A stretch of DNA of 64,000 bases from Lachnospiraceae bacterium (GCA_025758065.1 CP107199.1:1086001-1150000); one strand, 5' to 3'; shown: positions 23,186 to 33,388, numbered from the stretch's first letter. A program made the numbers and translations. Notes: generated by a model not told the origin, from the sequence alone.

Positions 23186-26100
23186 AGTTGTAGGAAGCAG
23201 TAATGCTTGCACCTGTTCGCTCATTAATGTAATTGATCACGATATTATACTGGCTTGGAAGTACCCATTTTGCGTAGATGGTCTTTTCTTCCTGTCCTTT
23301 AGATACATCATTAATATCCTCAGATACCTTAGAATCAGCTGTAAAACGTATGTTTAACAGCTTATTTAATTCTGCCCAGTTGCCGCTTCTTGCATAATCT
23401 ACTGCTGCACCTTCGTCATCAGCTACATACCAGCCTGCAAATTTGTATCCGTCTCTTACAGCCACCGGAAGTTCGCCTTCAGTTAAGTTCATGCTGTTTC
23501 CGAAAATGGTGTAGTCTGCTGCATAGCGGTCGGAAGTTTCTTCCGGATTTCCTGTATTTCCTACTGCACTGCCATCACCACGGGCATTGACTAATGCCAC
23601 ATTTCCCTGTACAGCAGTACCGAAAGCATTGATCTTGCCTTCTGTTGCGTCATAATGAAGAACAGATACAGGGGCCCATACATATGCATTGCCGCCAGTG
23701 CCGTTTAAGTCTTCTGCTGCTGTGTTGTAGCGGAAGGAATAGTCCACAGTCTCATTTACATTAGGATCCAGATATGTGAATTCCTGAGTCATGGAATCCC
23801 CAACTTCCAGATTTTTGGAACCATGTAAGTTAAATCTTGTAAGCTTGGTTCCGTAAATATTAACAGGAGCTGTATAAATTTCATTTTCAGCTTTTAAATC
23901 ATTCAGAGTATATTCGCCAGTCATATTATCACGGTCACCCTGAAGAGAACCATTTATTATAACTGTATCCTGCTTACCACTTGTATAGTCAGCAGTTCTT
24001 ACTTCACCCTTAAGGATATCACTGTTTGTTTGAACTTTCGCTACCGTTTTTCCATCCAGTGTTAATTCTGCATTATACAGGTCATGATAGGAAATTCCAT
24101 ATTTTGCGTTTTCTGTTGCAGAGATAATAGAATCACTTACCTCTACTGTTCCTCTGATAACTGCAATTCCTGAAAAATGAATGGCATCATGTTTATTTAC
24201 ATTTACATTATTTACTCTTTCTCCGGATGCTCCAATATTTTCAGAAACACCATTTTTATCTGCATACAGTTCAGAAGAAATAACCTGAACATTTCCCTTG
24301 TCTTCCGTAGATGCAAAAGCAATACCACTTCCGCCATTTCCCTGAGCGTAAATGGCAGAACCCACGATCCTGGTCTCTGAACCGCACAGTGCAATTCCGT
24401 TTCCTGTATTCCACGGATAATCACCGCAATAATATGGCTTATCTGAACGATTATAATTTCCGTAGCATTTCAAACCATTATCATTTGCATAAATGGTAGA
24501 ATTTTCAATATTGGCTGAAGATTCTACCCAGATTCCACAGTTGGCACCACAGTTATTGGCTGTGACCGTAGACTTTTCTACTTTCAAGCTTTCAGCATAC
24601 AAATTAGAAGAAGTATAACTAACTCTGGCCCATGGATTATCAGAATTGCGGCTGATATCTACCAAAGAGTTTAATATTTCAATATCACCGCCATTGGTTC
24701 CCCAGGAACCATTTTCATTCATCTCAACGGAAGGACAATCTTTAATCCGGATCAGAGACAGATTTGCACCAGCATTCACGCAGACAGCATCTATGCCATT
24801 CTTATTCATCTTTACTTCCTGGCAGCCATCAACAATGATCTCTGCGTTCATATACTGTCCATCACCCTGATGAATACCACTTGCAGTATTATCAGAGAGA
24901 TCAAGTAATGTACACTCAGTAAAGGTTGCTTTTAATACACCAATCGGGCTGCTCTGCGTTCCGGGTTCTGCTCCATATGTATAAATTCCCGCTTTATTTC
25001 TCACCAGTTCAACAGAAGAACCTTTCTCTGCAATTAAATAATAATCACCTTTACCATTTAAGGAAATACCATTTCCTGTTAATGGTCCATCTACCATAAC
25101 ATTATCGTGAACATAGAATCTTGTATTTCCAGTAATTGTAATATTGGCATCACCGTCAATATTATATGCATAAATACCATTAGAAGCCCCATCAATTTCC
25201 AGAGTAGCCTCTGCTCCATTACCAATGGTAAGGGAACTTCCCTTCTTTACTTCAAATGCATTTTTAGCTGCAGTATATGTAAATTTCACCTCTTCTTCTG
25301 GAACGATTGTAATATCTCTGCCTTCAGGAATGGTTAATGCCATATCCTTATATTCGCCCTTGCTGAATACAATAACAGAATTTTTAACATCATTAATAAC
25401 ATTTTGAATATCCGCAGAGTTCATATCCGGGCTGACCACAGCATCTGCTGCCTTCACCACTTTCTTTGTAAATGCCACAGCATACTCTGAAAAATGCTCT
25501 GCCTCAAAGGAAACCTCTGAACCGGTCTCACCGGCTACATCTTCTGCTGCTACCTGGGTGAGTTTGTCTTCTGTATCATCTACATGAAGAACGGAAACCT
25601 TATCTGCCTGGGCGATCTTTTCTTCGATCTCAGTTCCTGTAAAGGTTACAAGAACTGTTCCATCTGCCCATGCGCTGTATACAGTATCCGCATCTGCCAG
25701 AGTGATGTCATAGACCACTACATCCTGGATCTGGTTTTCCTGTGGATCTAACTGTGCTACCTTACCGGCTTCGATGTCTTCTACCACTTTATCTTTAGAC
25801 TGCTCTGTTACTTCTTCTACATGAAGCTTCGCATCGGCGGAAATACCGCTTTCCCTGGTATTCCATTTTGCAGTAACAGTGACACCATTGATTTCAGTAC
25901 TGTCTTCTGCTTCATATACAGACAGGTCTTCATTATCCATTTCAACAATGATCTCTGCATCAGCTTCTACGTTTTCGATCTGGTAAGTCTGGAACTTCTC
26001 ACCATCATTCTTTCCTGCATTTTTCTTCTGTGCATTGGAAGCAGATGCTGTATCTATATCTTCTACTGCAGAAATCTCAGCACTTTCACAGGAAATATTT

Positions 26101-26780
26101 TTGATCACATAGCCTTCCTGCGCTTCTACAGTAAACACAGCATTTTTGCCGGCTGTCACAGATGATGGGCCTTCTACTTTTGCTCCTTCATCCGGGTCAA
26201 CGGAATAAGTCAGCTTGTATGTACCCTTCTTCGCCTCAGAGTTCTCTTTTACTGTACTCTTGCCGCCTTCAGGACCATTTGCTTCTTCAGTACCAGACTG
26301 TTCTCTGCCTTCATTCCCGGATCCGTTTTCATCTTTATTTTCTTCAGATTTATTTTCCCCAGAACTGTTTTCGCTGCTGTCTTCACCAGCGTTTTCTCCC
26401 TTTTCAGACTCTCCCTGATTCTCTCCCTGATCAGAGCTTTCTCCCTTTTCGCCGGAATTTTCATTTCCAGAATTTTCCTCTCCGGAATTTTCTTCTCCGC
26501 CATTTTCGCCTTCAGAGTCGTTCCCGTCTCCATTTTCTTCTTCGGATCCGCCCTCTTCAGGATCATTGCCGGAATCTTCTCCTGCGTCTGCTTCCCCAGA
26601 ACCGCCGTTTTCTTCCTCACCGCCAGCTTCCTGTCCTTCCTCACTTCCGTTTTCCTGGGACTCTGCCTCTGCTGCATATACCATATTTACACAGGAACCA
26701 ATATTGGAAAATGCCAGTGATAATGCTGTCAGCATAGCAAGATAACGTGAACGCTTTTTAAATTCATTCCTTTTTACCAT
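23166..26780 (-). pseudogene. giant LPXTG adhesin, N-terminal part interrupted by ISAs1
   Basis: Start is ATG at 26778-26780 behind AGGAGGAAAAG. The signal peptide (KKRSRYLAMLTALSLAFSN and on to M-V-Y-A-A) is followed by about 120 residues that are almost only Glu, Gly, Asn, Ser and Asp. Next come two to three beta-rich domains, a long repeat-like region rich in NITITGN/IENSTIYANDNG motifs that looks like a right-handed beta-helix, an InlB-type beta-repeat (GYKFAGWYVADDEG through KTIYAKW), and the start of a MucBP-like module (YNIVINYINERTGASITASY). Reading enters the IS and stops at 23166. Removing the IS and one copy of its 9-bp duplication gives an unbroken 1345-residue protein ending in LPKTG. 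Confidence 0.92.
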
Positions 26781-26970
26781 ACACTTTTCCTCCTCATCTA
26801 TCTCCCTATAGTACATCGTTTCGTAAATAACTGTACCAGTAAATACAACATGATAACTGCTCATGATCTTCACTGTTATATATGATTTTTTCTGATGAAC
26901 TAATCATACAACAGCAGGCATTTCATAAACCATTTCACAAATACTGAAAAATTTAATAATTTCAACATTT

Positions 26971-27030
26971 TTTATATTTGTAACCGTAATGTAACCATTT
27001 TTTATATTTGTAACCGTAATGTAACCATTT
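26971..27030 (-). promoter_or_regulatory. tandem 30-bp repeats with SARP-box geometry
   Basis: Two perfect copies of a 30-bp unit (26971-27000, 27001-27030). Each holds TGTAACC, 4 bases, TGTAACC (26979-26985/26990-26996 and 27009-27015/27020-27026), so heptamers repeat at 11 bp within a unit. They lie 190-250 bases before the adhesin start and right behind the SARP-type gene. In Streptomyces SARP proteins bind heptamer repeats with 4-base spacers. Binding here is inferred. Confidence 0.6.
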
Positions 27031-27038
27031 TTTATAAC

Positions 27039-28346
27039 TTATAACTGACTGTCTCCTTTGGCACGGCTTCCCCGCTCTGTCTTTTTCCTTCTTTCTTTCG
27101 CTTTTAACAGCTCCTCTGGCAGATCCAGCCATTCTTTTAATGGGATACTTTCCGTCTGCACCTCTGCTTTTCCCCCGCATGCCTTGCGAAATGCTGCAAT
27201 GATCCTGTTTTCTACGGAAACTGCCTTTTCTGGTTTCAGGTCATTTACCAGGATCAATATCTGTTCCCGGTTGTATCTGGTATAAATATCACTTCTCCGT
27301 AACGACGTACATACACACTGATCCAGCTTGTCCATATACTCCTGCTGTTTTTCCTCTTCTGCCACAGCAATTCCCTGACGGTCTCTTATGGTACATACCA
27401 TCAATATCCCCTGGTGTCTTCTTCGTTCTGCTGCCCTTACTTCCATACGGTAACAATCAATAAAACCTGGATAACTGCAGCAATATGCCCCAGGGATCCA
27501 TTCCTTTTCACATAACCACTCTTTTATGTTTTCCAGATTTTTCGGCTGCTTCTCCATATACTGGCGTAAGGACTTAAACCGTTCCCACATCTGCTCCGAA
27601 ACCGCCATTCCCTGCTCCGCAAAAATGGCTTTTACCCCATCTTTATAGGCTTCTACTGCTTCTTTATACTTCTGCATTCCCATAAAGCCATCCATTTTCA
27701 GCTTTGTCCATTCTTCTGTAGGATATAAACGCATAGCATCCTTCGTTACCTGGACCAGGCTTTTATAATCTTCCTGCTGCTTTAAGATCTGGCACAATGC
27801 CTGTACACATTTAAAATAGATCTCCTGGAAATGGCCTCTTAAATTCTCCACCCATACTTCACCGGAAAGCGGGGCTAAAAACTCCCCTCCATAAAGGCTG
27901 CACGCTTTTTCCAATAATCCTCTCCGGACTGATACATCCGTTTCGCCCCGGCTCTGTTCCCACAGCTGCTCTAAAAGAACCGCATCCATCTGAAAATCCC
28001 CCATGCCTTCAGGTTCTGTGAGATAGTAAATATTTTTATCCACCATCACATATGTATGCTCCGGAAGTGCTGACTGCATCAGAAGCTTTCTCAGCCTGCT
28101 GGCATTAATACGCAGTGCATTGGCTGCATCTGTTGTCTTCCTGTCATACAGCGCATCCTGCAGCGCTGTTCTTGTAATGCCTTTTGTTCCTGCATAAGCT
28201 AAAAGAAGAAACAGCTGGCAGGCTTTCCCTGTTATAGATGTATGCAGCGAAATTATCTCATCCCCTGAAGTCAGCCGCATCGTCCCCAATGTCTGAATAT
28301 ATAATGTACATTTTTGCTCCCCCTGGTCTATCTGTTTCATGTACAT
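27039..28346 (-). CDS. SARP/BTAD-type transcriptional regulator
   Basis: 435 residues. An N-terminal OmpR-like winged helix (LYIQTLGTMRLTSGDEIISL, then LFLLLAYAGTKGITRTALQDALY and ALRINASRLRKLL) is followed by a bacterial transcriptional activation domain with TPR-like helices (about 115-260; KACSLYGGEFL, WVENLRGHFQEIYFKCVQAL, YKEAVEAYKDGVKAIF). The last 150 residues resemble a degenerate GGDEF-like fold (RRSDIYTRYNREQILILVND) without a GGDEF signature. AAAGAGG precedes the start. SARP-type proteins are mostly known from actinomycetes; similar BTAD regulators occur in Clostridia. Position next to the adhesin, and the repeat array between them, suggest it controls that gene. Confidence 0.82.
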   Translation of the reverse strand: MYMKQIDQGEQKCTLYIQTLGTMRLTSGDEIISLHTSITGKACQLFLLLAYAGTKGITRTALQDALYDRKTTDAANALRINASRLRKLLMQSALPEHTYVMVDKNIYYLTEPEGMGDFQMDAVLLEQLWEQSRGETDVSVRRGLLEKACSLYGGEFLAPLSGEVWVENLRGHFQEIYFKCVQALCQILKQQEDYKSLVQVTKDAMRLYPTEEWTKLKMDGFMGMQKYKEAVEAYKDGVKAIFAEQGMAVSEQMWERFKSLRQYMEKQPKNLENIKEWLCEKEWIPGAYCCSYPGFIDCYRMEVRAAERRRHQGILMVCTIRDRQGIAVAEEEKQQEYMDKLDQCVCTSLRRSDIYTRYNREQILILVNDLKPEKAVSVENRIIAAFRKACGGKAEVQTESIPLKEWLDLPEELLKAKERRKKTERGSRAKGDSQL

Positions 28347-28489
28347 AATATGCCTCTTTCCGATAAAATATGAATGGTAGGGATCCGTTTATTTTTGATT
28401 TTTTTATTGTAGCACATCTCCAATTTTTGGGAATATTATTTTCTGTAACTTTCTTAAAAAAATTTTGAAATTTTTTCCTCATAAAACTA

Positions 28490-28518
28490 TTGATTTTTCC
28501 CTTTTCTTATGGTATTAT
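28490..28518 (+). promoter_or_regulatory. promoter of the tRNA-Tyr/tRNA-Leu unit
   Basis: TTGATT (28490-28495), 17-base spacer, TATTAT (28513-28518), ending 22 bases before tRNA-Tyr. Confidence 0.65.
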
Positions 28519-28540
28519 CATTACTGCTTGTAAAAGCCAT

Positions 28541-28622
28541 GGGCGAATTCCCGAGTGGCCAAAGGGGACAGACTGTAAATCTGCTGGCACTGCCTTCGGT
28601 GGTTCGAATCCACCTTCGCCCA
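28541..28622 (+). tRNA. tRNA-Tyr (anticodon GTA)
   Basis: The acceptor stem GGGCGAA pairs with TTCGCCC. A long variable arm and the anticodon loop CTGTAAA identify a class II tRNA reading Tyr codons. The T-loop GGTTCGAATCC is standard. CCA is not encoded beyond the discriminator A. Confidence 0.95.
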
Positions 28623-28701
28623 TTTACATACCTGCTAAGGGTGACAGTGCCTGCACGTATGCATTCTGATTTCAGCGATAGGTATGTATGAAAAAGAATA
28701 T

Positions 28702-28787
28702 GCCGTAGTGGCGGAACTGGCAGACGCCCGGGACTTAAAATCCCGTGGGTAGTGATACCCGTACCGGTTCGATTCCGGTCTACGGCA
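28702..28787 (+). tRNA. tRNA-Leu (anticodon TAA)
   Basis: The acceptor stem GCCGTAG pairs with CTACGGC. The anticodon loop CTTAAAA gives UAA, and the long variable arm (gtgggtagtgatacccgt) and T-loop GGTTCGATTCC fit leucine. It follows tRNA-Tyr by 79 bases and ends the unit before a terminator. Confidence 0.95.
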
Positions 28788-28793
28788 GCTTTT

Positions 28794-28826
28794 AGAACAG
28801 AGCCTTTGTGGTTCTGTTCTTTTTTT
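28794..28826 (+). terminator. terminator of the tRNA unit
   Basis: AGAACAGA (28794-28801) pairs with TCTGTTCT (28813-28820), followed by a run of T. Confidence 0.85.
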
Positions 28827-28897
28827 ACATAAATAATATTTTCTGTTTACAGAGCCTGCCAACGTCAGCTTCTTCCAGACACATGCCATCAAAAAAA

Positions 28898-28925
28898 TGA
28901 GCAGACCACAAAAAAAGTCTGCTCA
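28898..28925 (-). terminator. hairpin terminator after the glycosidase gene
   Basis: TGAGCAGAC (28898-28906) pairs with GTCTGCTCA (28917-28925). Seven A on the left give a T-tract in the minus direction. A second hairpin (CAGCCGG/CCGGCTG, 28945-28965) with T after it serves the plus direction. Confidence 0.75.
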
Positions 28926-28997
28926 AAAATATTTCTGATATCCGCAGCCGGTCTGATCCCGGCTGTTTTTATATTTTATATCTTTTCTTTTAACTGT

Positions 28998-31142
28998 CTA
29001 TTCCCGTCCAACTGCCTCCGGCCGTTCTTTTTCTTTCGCTTCTTCCCCGTCCTCCACAAATCTGGATCTTAACACTGGATAGAAATCTTCCGGATGAGAA
29101 GTAAATACAGCACCGCTGTAAGCAGGCATTCTCACTTTCAAAATGCCATCTTTTACATAGTAGAATAAGATTCCCGCGTTGTATCCCTCTTCTGTTGTGA
29201 GGATCGGCCGTCCTAAGATGTCCTCATCGGTCACTCCTAACTGCCATACTGGAATTTCCATAGTGGTCGGCTGAGGCAGATTGGAAATAATAGTCACTGT
29301 CTGGTACTTTCCCCACATACGTCCATAGGCGATCTGCTGGTTCGCTGCAAACAATGGCTTTACAGCCCCTTTTCGCAGTGCAGGAAGGCGTTTGTGTATA
29401 CCGGCCATATAGCGGTGGAATTCCATTAATTCCAGGTCTTCTCTGCCCCATGGATAGGTTCGCCGGCTGTCAGGATCTGTCCAGCCGCATACACCAGCTT
29501 CATCACCGTAATACAGCGTAGGTGCACCCGGCCAGGTCATCTGGATCATGACCGCTTCTCTCATAACACATTTCTTTACGTTTTCAGAAGCCCGCTCCGG
29601 CCCCATATTGCCAATGCGGCCTACTACCTGGTTTGTCCTGGTAAGAAAGCGGGAATGATCATGGTTTGACAGCTGGTTCATGGCTGTAAATACAGTATTC
29701 GTCTGCATCCGGCTCATATGATAAGCCATGGCATCAAAGAAAGACTGGCCATTTCCGTAAAGTCCGCCGTTATAGCTGTCACTGTGCTTTTCCATACCTG
29801 TAAGAAACCATGTGACCGGCTCCATAAAGGCATCATAATTCATAATAGAATCCCATTCATCTCCCTGAAGCCAGCCGGAAGGATCGCCGTAGTGTTCTGC
29901 AAGGATCAGTGCCTGTGGATTTGCCTCTTTTACAGCCTTTCTGAAGCTCTTCCAGAAAGCATGGTTATATTCCGCTGTATGCCCCAGATCCGCAGCTACA
30001 TCTAAGCGCCAGCCGTCTGCACTGTAAGGTGGGGAAACCCATTTTCTGGCCACATTTAAAATGTATTCTACTAACTTATCAGAGCCTTCATAATTCAGCT
30101 TCGGCAGTGTATCATGCCCCCACCATCCATCATAAGTCTTATTATAAGGCCATGCCTTGTCACTGTTGTCATTGAAGCGGAAAAAGCTGTGATATGGGCT
30201 GTCCTTTGAAATATAAGCCCCCGGCTCATAGTCCCCGGAACGTTCATAGATCTGCTCTGCATCCAGCCATTTATTAAAGGATCCGCAGTGATTAAACACA
30301 CCGTCCAAGATCACCTTCATGCCGCGGTTATGGATCTCTTTTACAAATTCTGCAAAAAAGGCATCACTGGCCTTAAGATTCTCTCTGTCAGCAGAACGGA
30401 CTACATAACGCTCTGCCTTTTTATTATCCTCTGCATTCTGATCCACCAGAGAACCGCCGTCTTTTACGATCTTTCCAAAGTGAGGATCAATATGTTCGTA
30501 GTCCTGGCAGTCATATTTATGGTTTGAGGGGGATACAAATACTGGATTCAGGTAGATGACCTCTACTCCAAGGCTCTGAATATAGTCCAGCTTGTCCCAC
30601 ACACCCTGAAGATCACCGCCGTAAAAGCAGCCTACATCCATAGTAGACGGATTTCTGCTCCAGTCATTGACCTGATACACTGGTCTTCCAATATAAACAT
30701 ACTCACAGGACTGTACATCATTAGTGGGATAACCATTGCAGAAGCGGTCCACAAAAATCTGGTACATCACTGCGCCCTTTGCCCAATCCGGGGTATGAAA
30801 GCCGGGTGTGATCTTAAAATCAAACTGGTCTGTGTCCTGATCCGATGGTCCCAGACGGTTGTAATGACAGACTTCACCATCATTTTCGATCTTAAAATGA
30901 TAAAGTATCTGCGCTTCTTTCACTGTTATCTTATGTTCATAATAATCAAACAGACTGTCAGAAGCAGCTTTTTTCATCAAAACAGCTTTCTTCTTTTCTA
31001 TATAATAAACATGATCTGCACCGTTTTTTGCCGTCCGCATCCGCACTGTAACCATATCACCGGCATCCGGCTCTGAAGGCATACGATAATCCTGGGTTTC
31101 TGCTGAAAACAGGGCTTCCCTGTTTATCTGGATATCACTCAT
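28998..31142 (-). CDS. GH13 alpha-glycosidase (neopullulanase/cyclomaltodextrinase-like)
   Basis: 714 residues from ATG at 31140-31142, with GAGGA 10 bases upstream. An N-terminal beta-sandwich domain (about 1-125) precedes the catalytic barrel. All four GH13 conserved regions are visible: I DGVFNHCG, II DGWRLDVAADLG with the nucleophile Asp, III LILAEHYGD with the acid/base Glu, and IV QLSNHDHSR with the third carboxylate. AVMYQIFVDRFCNG at the barrel start is typical of the neopullulanase group. No signal peptide is present, so it acts inside the cell, probably on maltodextrins or cyclodextrins. It is a single gene with its own promoter and terminator. Confidence 0.92.
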   Translation of the reverse strand: MSDIQINREALFSAETQDYRMPSEPDAGDMVTVRMRTAKNGADHVYYIEKKKAVLMKKAASDSLFDYYEHKITVKEAQILYHFKIENDGEVCHYNRLGPSDQDTDQFDFKITPGFHTPDWAKGAVMYQIFVDRFCNGYPTNDVQSCEYVYIGRPVYQVNDWSRNPSTMDVGCFYGGDLQGVWDKLDYIQSLGVEVIYLNPVFVSPSNHKYDCQDYEHIDPHFGKIVKDGGSLVDQNAEDNKKAERYVVRSADRENLKASDAFFAEFVKEIHNRGMKVILDGVFNHCGSFNKWLDAEQIYERSGDYEPGAYISKDSPYHSFFRFNDNSDKAWPYNKTYDGWWGHDTLPKLNYEGSDKLVEYILNVARKWVSPPYSADGWRLDVAADLGHTAEYNHAFWKSFRKAVKEANPQALILAEHYGDPSGWLQGDEWDSIMNYDAFMEPVTWFLTGMEKHSDSYNGGLYGNGQSFFDAMAYHMSRMQTNTVFTAMNQLSNHDHSRFLTRTNQVVGRIGNMGPERASENVKKCVMREAVMIQMTWPGAPTLYYGDEAGVCGWTDPDSRRTYPWGREDLELMEFHRYMAGIHKRLPALRKGAVKPLFAANQQIAYGRMWGKYQTVTIISNLPQPTTMEIPVWQLGVTDEDILGRPILTTEEGYNAGILFYYVKDGILKVRMPAYSGAVFTSHPEDFYPVLRSRFVEDGEEAKEKERPEAVGRE

Positions 31143-31176
31143 CACACGTTTGTCCTCTTATTTCCTAAACTCTTGA

Positions 31177-31227
31177 AAAACATTCGTAATCCACTCATTT
31201 TTCTTCAAAAAATGGCTTCTTACTCAT
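31177..31227 (-). repeat. 51-bp dispersed repeat in glycosidase leader
   Basis: It matches 55115-55165 with two or three mismatches. On the minus strand it begins at the predicted transcription start of the glycosidase gene and could encode a 10-residue peptide (MSKKPFFEEK). The remaining 31264-31335 part of this gap shows nothing further. Confidence 0.7.
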
Positions 31228-31234
31228 CATTAAT

Positions 31235-31263
31235 ATTGTAAATCAATTTTCTTAAATATGCAA
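31235..31263 (-). promoter_or_regulatory. promoter of the GH13 gene
   Basis: On the minus strand TTGCAT (31263-31258), a 17-base spacer and TACAAT (31240-31235). The predicted start point is about 85 bases before the ATG. Confidence 0.7.
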
Positions 31264-31335
31264 CACGCCGGTATACCGGTTCTTAACTGCAACAACCTTC
31301 TAAACCCCAGTTTTTTCCAGGTGTCCAGACATGGG

Positions 31336-31363
31336 AAAAGCCTGGCGGGGTAGCCAGGCTTTT
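31336..31363. terminator. hairpin terminator between glycosidase promoter and ftsH end
   Basis: AAAAGCCTGGC (31336-31346) pairs perfectly with GCCAGGCTTTT (31353-31363) around a 6-base loop. Position suits the ftsH transcript, but no long T-tract follows outside the stem. Confidence 0.55.
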
Positions 31364-31417
31364 CAGGAGAAGGTATTTCGTTTCTTATGGGGTGTAGCAA
31401 AAACTATATAATGTATT

Positions 31418-31452
31418 GGGGGGTTACGTCTATTATAATAGCATAACCCCCC
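31418..31452. repeat. nested palindrome
   Basis: GGGGGGTTA (31418-31426) is inverted at 31444-31452, and the loop contains a second perfect palindrome, ctattataatag (31430-31441), with TATAAT in both directions. It lies about 75 bases after the ftsH stop. Confidence 0.6.
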
Positions 31453-31528
31453 ATAAAAGTGTGCACAAATATGAATTTTTTTTACTGTTTTCTGCTGTCA
31501 AAATTGACAGACACTTTCTGATCCTGTT

Positions 31529-33370
31529 TTACACCTCACCGTCATTATGCATGACAGGTTCATGATTTTTAAATAATCCTTCAAATTCTTCCTGTCCGAT
31601 CTTCTCTTTTTCAATAAGAAGAGCAGCACAGGAGTGGAGCACATCCTCATGTTCCAGAATGATTTTTTTCGCCTTGCTGTAGCATTCATCTACGATCCGC
31701 TTAACTTCCTCATCGATCACATCTGCGATCTCATTTCCATAAGACTTGGTGTGTGCCAGGTCGCGGCCGATAAATACTTCATCCTCATCACTGCCATACT
31801 GGATCATTCCCACGCGGTCAGACATACCATACTGAGTGACCATGGCCCTTGCAAGCTTGCTTGCCTGCTTGATATCCTGGGAAGCTCCGGTGGTCACATC
31901 CTTGAAAATGATCTCCTCTGCAATACGTCCTCCCAGATCCACCATGATATTCTGAAGCATCTTGCCCTTTGTATTGAACATTTCATCCTTTTCCGGTAGC
32001 GGCATGGTATAACCGGCTGCACCAACACCTGTAGGGATAATGGAAACTGTATGCACAGGTCCTACATCAGGAAGCACATGGAACAGGATCGCATGACCGG
32101 CTTCGTGATAAGCGGTGATCTTCTTGTCTTTTTCAGAAATCACACGGCTCTTCTTCTCAGCACCAATGCCAACCTTTACAAACGCCTTGTCAATATCTGC
32201 CTGACGGATAAAACGGCGGTTATCTCTTGCAGAGATGATCGCAGCCTCGTTCATCAGGTTTTCCAGATCTGCGCCTGTAAAACCGGCAGTTGTCTGTGCT
32301 ACTCTGTGAAGGTCTACATCTTCACTTAATGGCTTTTCTTTCGAATGTACCTTTAATATCTCTTCTCTTCCCTTTACATCCGGACGGCCTACAGCCACCT
32401 TGCGGTCAAAACGTCCCGGACGAAGGATTGCCGGATCAAGGATATCTACACGGTTGGTAGCAGCCATAACGATGATGCCTTCATTGACACCGAAGCCATC
32501 CATCTCAACCAGAAGCTGGTTTAATGTCTGCTCTCTTTCATCATGTCCGCCGCCCATACCGGTACCTCTGCGGCGGGCCACTGCATCGATCTCGTCAATG
32601 AAAATGATACATGGGGCATTTTTCTTTGCTTCTTCAAACAGATCGCGGACACGGGAAGCGCCCACACCTACGAACATTTCCACGAAGTCAGAACCGGAAA
32701 TGGAGAAAAACGGAACTCCTGCTTCCCCGGCTACTGCCTTTGCAAGAAGGGTTTTACCGGTTCCAGGCGGGCCTACTAAAAGCATTCCCTTAGGGATACG
32801 CGCACCTACGCTGGTGTATTTCTGAGGATTTTTTAAGAAATCCACTACTTCTTCCAGCTCTTCTTTTTCCTCTTCCAGACCAGCTACATTAGTGAAATTC
32901 ACCTTACTGTCACGGCTGAGCTTTGCACGGCTTCTGCCAAAATTCATCATTCTGGCATTTGAACCGCCTCCTGCTGCCCCACGGTTCATCATAGTAACGA
33001 TCACAACAACTACTACGATTGAAAGCATGAAAGGCATTACCACAGTAAGAAGTGTATTCTCCTGAGGTACTTCCTCCATGGAATAATCAATGTTATTGTC
33101 CTTTAAAAGCTGCTCTGCATCTTTTACGTCAGATACATTCTGGCGGACGGACTGACCATTGGCCAGTGTAACTGTCACATATCCGCTTGGTGTCTGTGGA
33201 TTTGGACTGATCACTGCATCTGTCACGCTTCCGCTTTCCAGAACCTGGGTAAATTCCTGGGCTGTCACCGCCTCTGCCTGTCTTGCATACGGAAAACGCA
33301 ATGCAAGCATCAGAAGGAACAGCATCAGGATAATAAACATAAAACCTCTGAATGTCTGTTGCTGTCTCAA
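31529..33370 (-). CDS. ftsH: ATP-dependent zinc metalloprotease FtsH
   Basis: 613 residues, membrane-anchored by two helices (about 9-25 and 108-127) around an extracytoplasmic domain. The AAA module shows Walker A GPPGTGKT at 200-207, Walker B CIIFIDEIDA, and the second region of homology (NRVDILDPAILRPGRFDRK). The protease domain has the zinc site HEAGH near 425. It degrades membrane and short-lived cytosolic proteins as a hexamer. The start is TTG at 33368-33370 behind AGGAGG. It follows hpt by 18 bases, as in many Bacillota. Confidence 0.97.
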   Translation of the reverse strand: MRQQQTFRGFMFIILMLFLLMLALRFPYARQAEAVTAQEFTQVLESGSVTDAVISPNPQTPSGYVTVTLANGQSVRQNVSDVKDAEQLLKDNNIDYSMEEVPQENTLLTVVMPFMLSIVVVVVIVTMMNRGAAGGGSNARMMNFGRSRAKLSRDSKVNFTNVAGLEEEKEELEEVVDFLKNPQKYTSVGARIPKGMLLVGPPGTGKTLLAKAVAGEAGVPFFSISGSDFVEMFVGVGASRVRDLFEEAKKNAPCIIFIDEIDAVARRRGTGMGGGHDEREQTLNQLLVEMDGFGVNEGIIVMAATNRVDILDPAILRPGRFDRKVAVGRPDVKGREEILKVHSKEKPLSEDVDLHRVAQTTAGFTGADLENLMNEAAIISARDNRRFIRQADIDKAFVKVGIGAEKKSRVISEKDKKITAYHEAGHAILFHVLPDVGPVHTVSIIPTGVGAAGYTMPLPEKDEMFNTKGKMLQNIMVDLGGRIAEEIIFKDVTTGASQDIKQASKLARAMVTQYGMSDRVGMIQYGSDEDEVFIGRDLAHTKSYGNEIADVIDEEVKRIVDECYSKAKKIILEHEDVLHSCAALLIEKEKIGQEEFEGLFKNHEPVMHNDGEV

Positions 33371-33388
33371 CGAATTGCCTCCTTAAAT

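Noticed and set aside
26249..26677. Open frames on both strands over the acidic region of the adhesin
   Set aside because: They are by-products of the repetitive GAA/GAG/AAC codon use; the minus-strand adhesin frame alone has signal peptide, ribosome site and domains.
26971..27030. Tandem 30-bp repeat as a CRISPR-like array
   Set aside because: Only two units with no spacers between them and no cas genes nearby.
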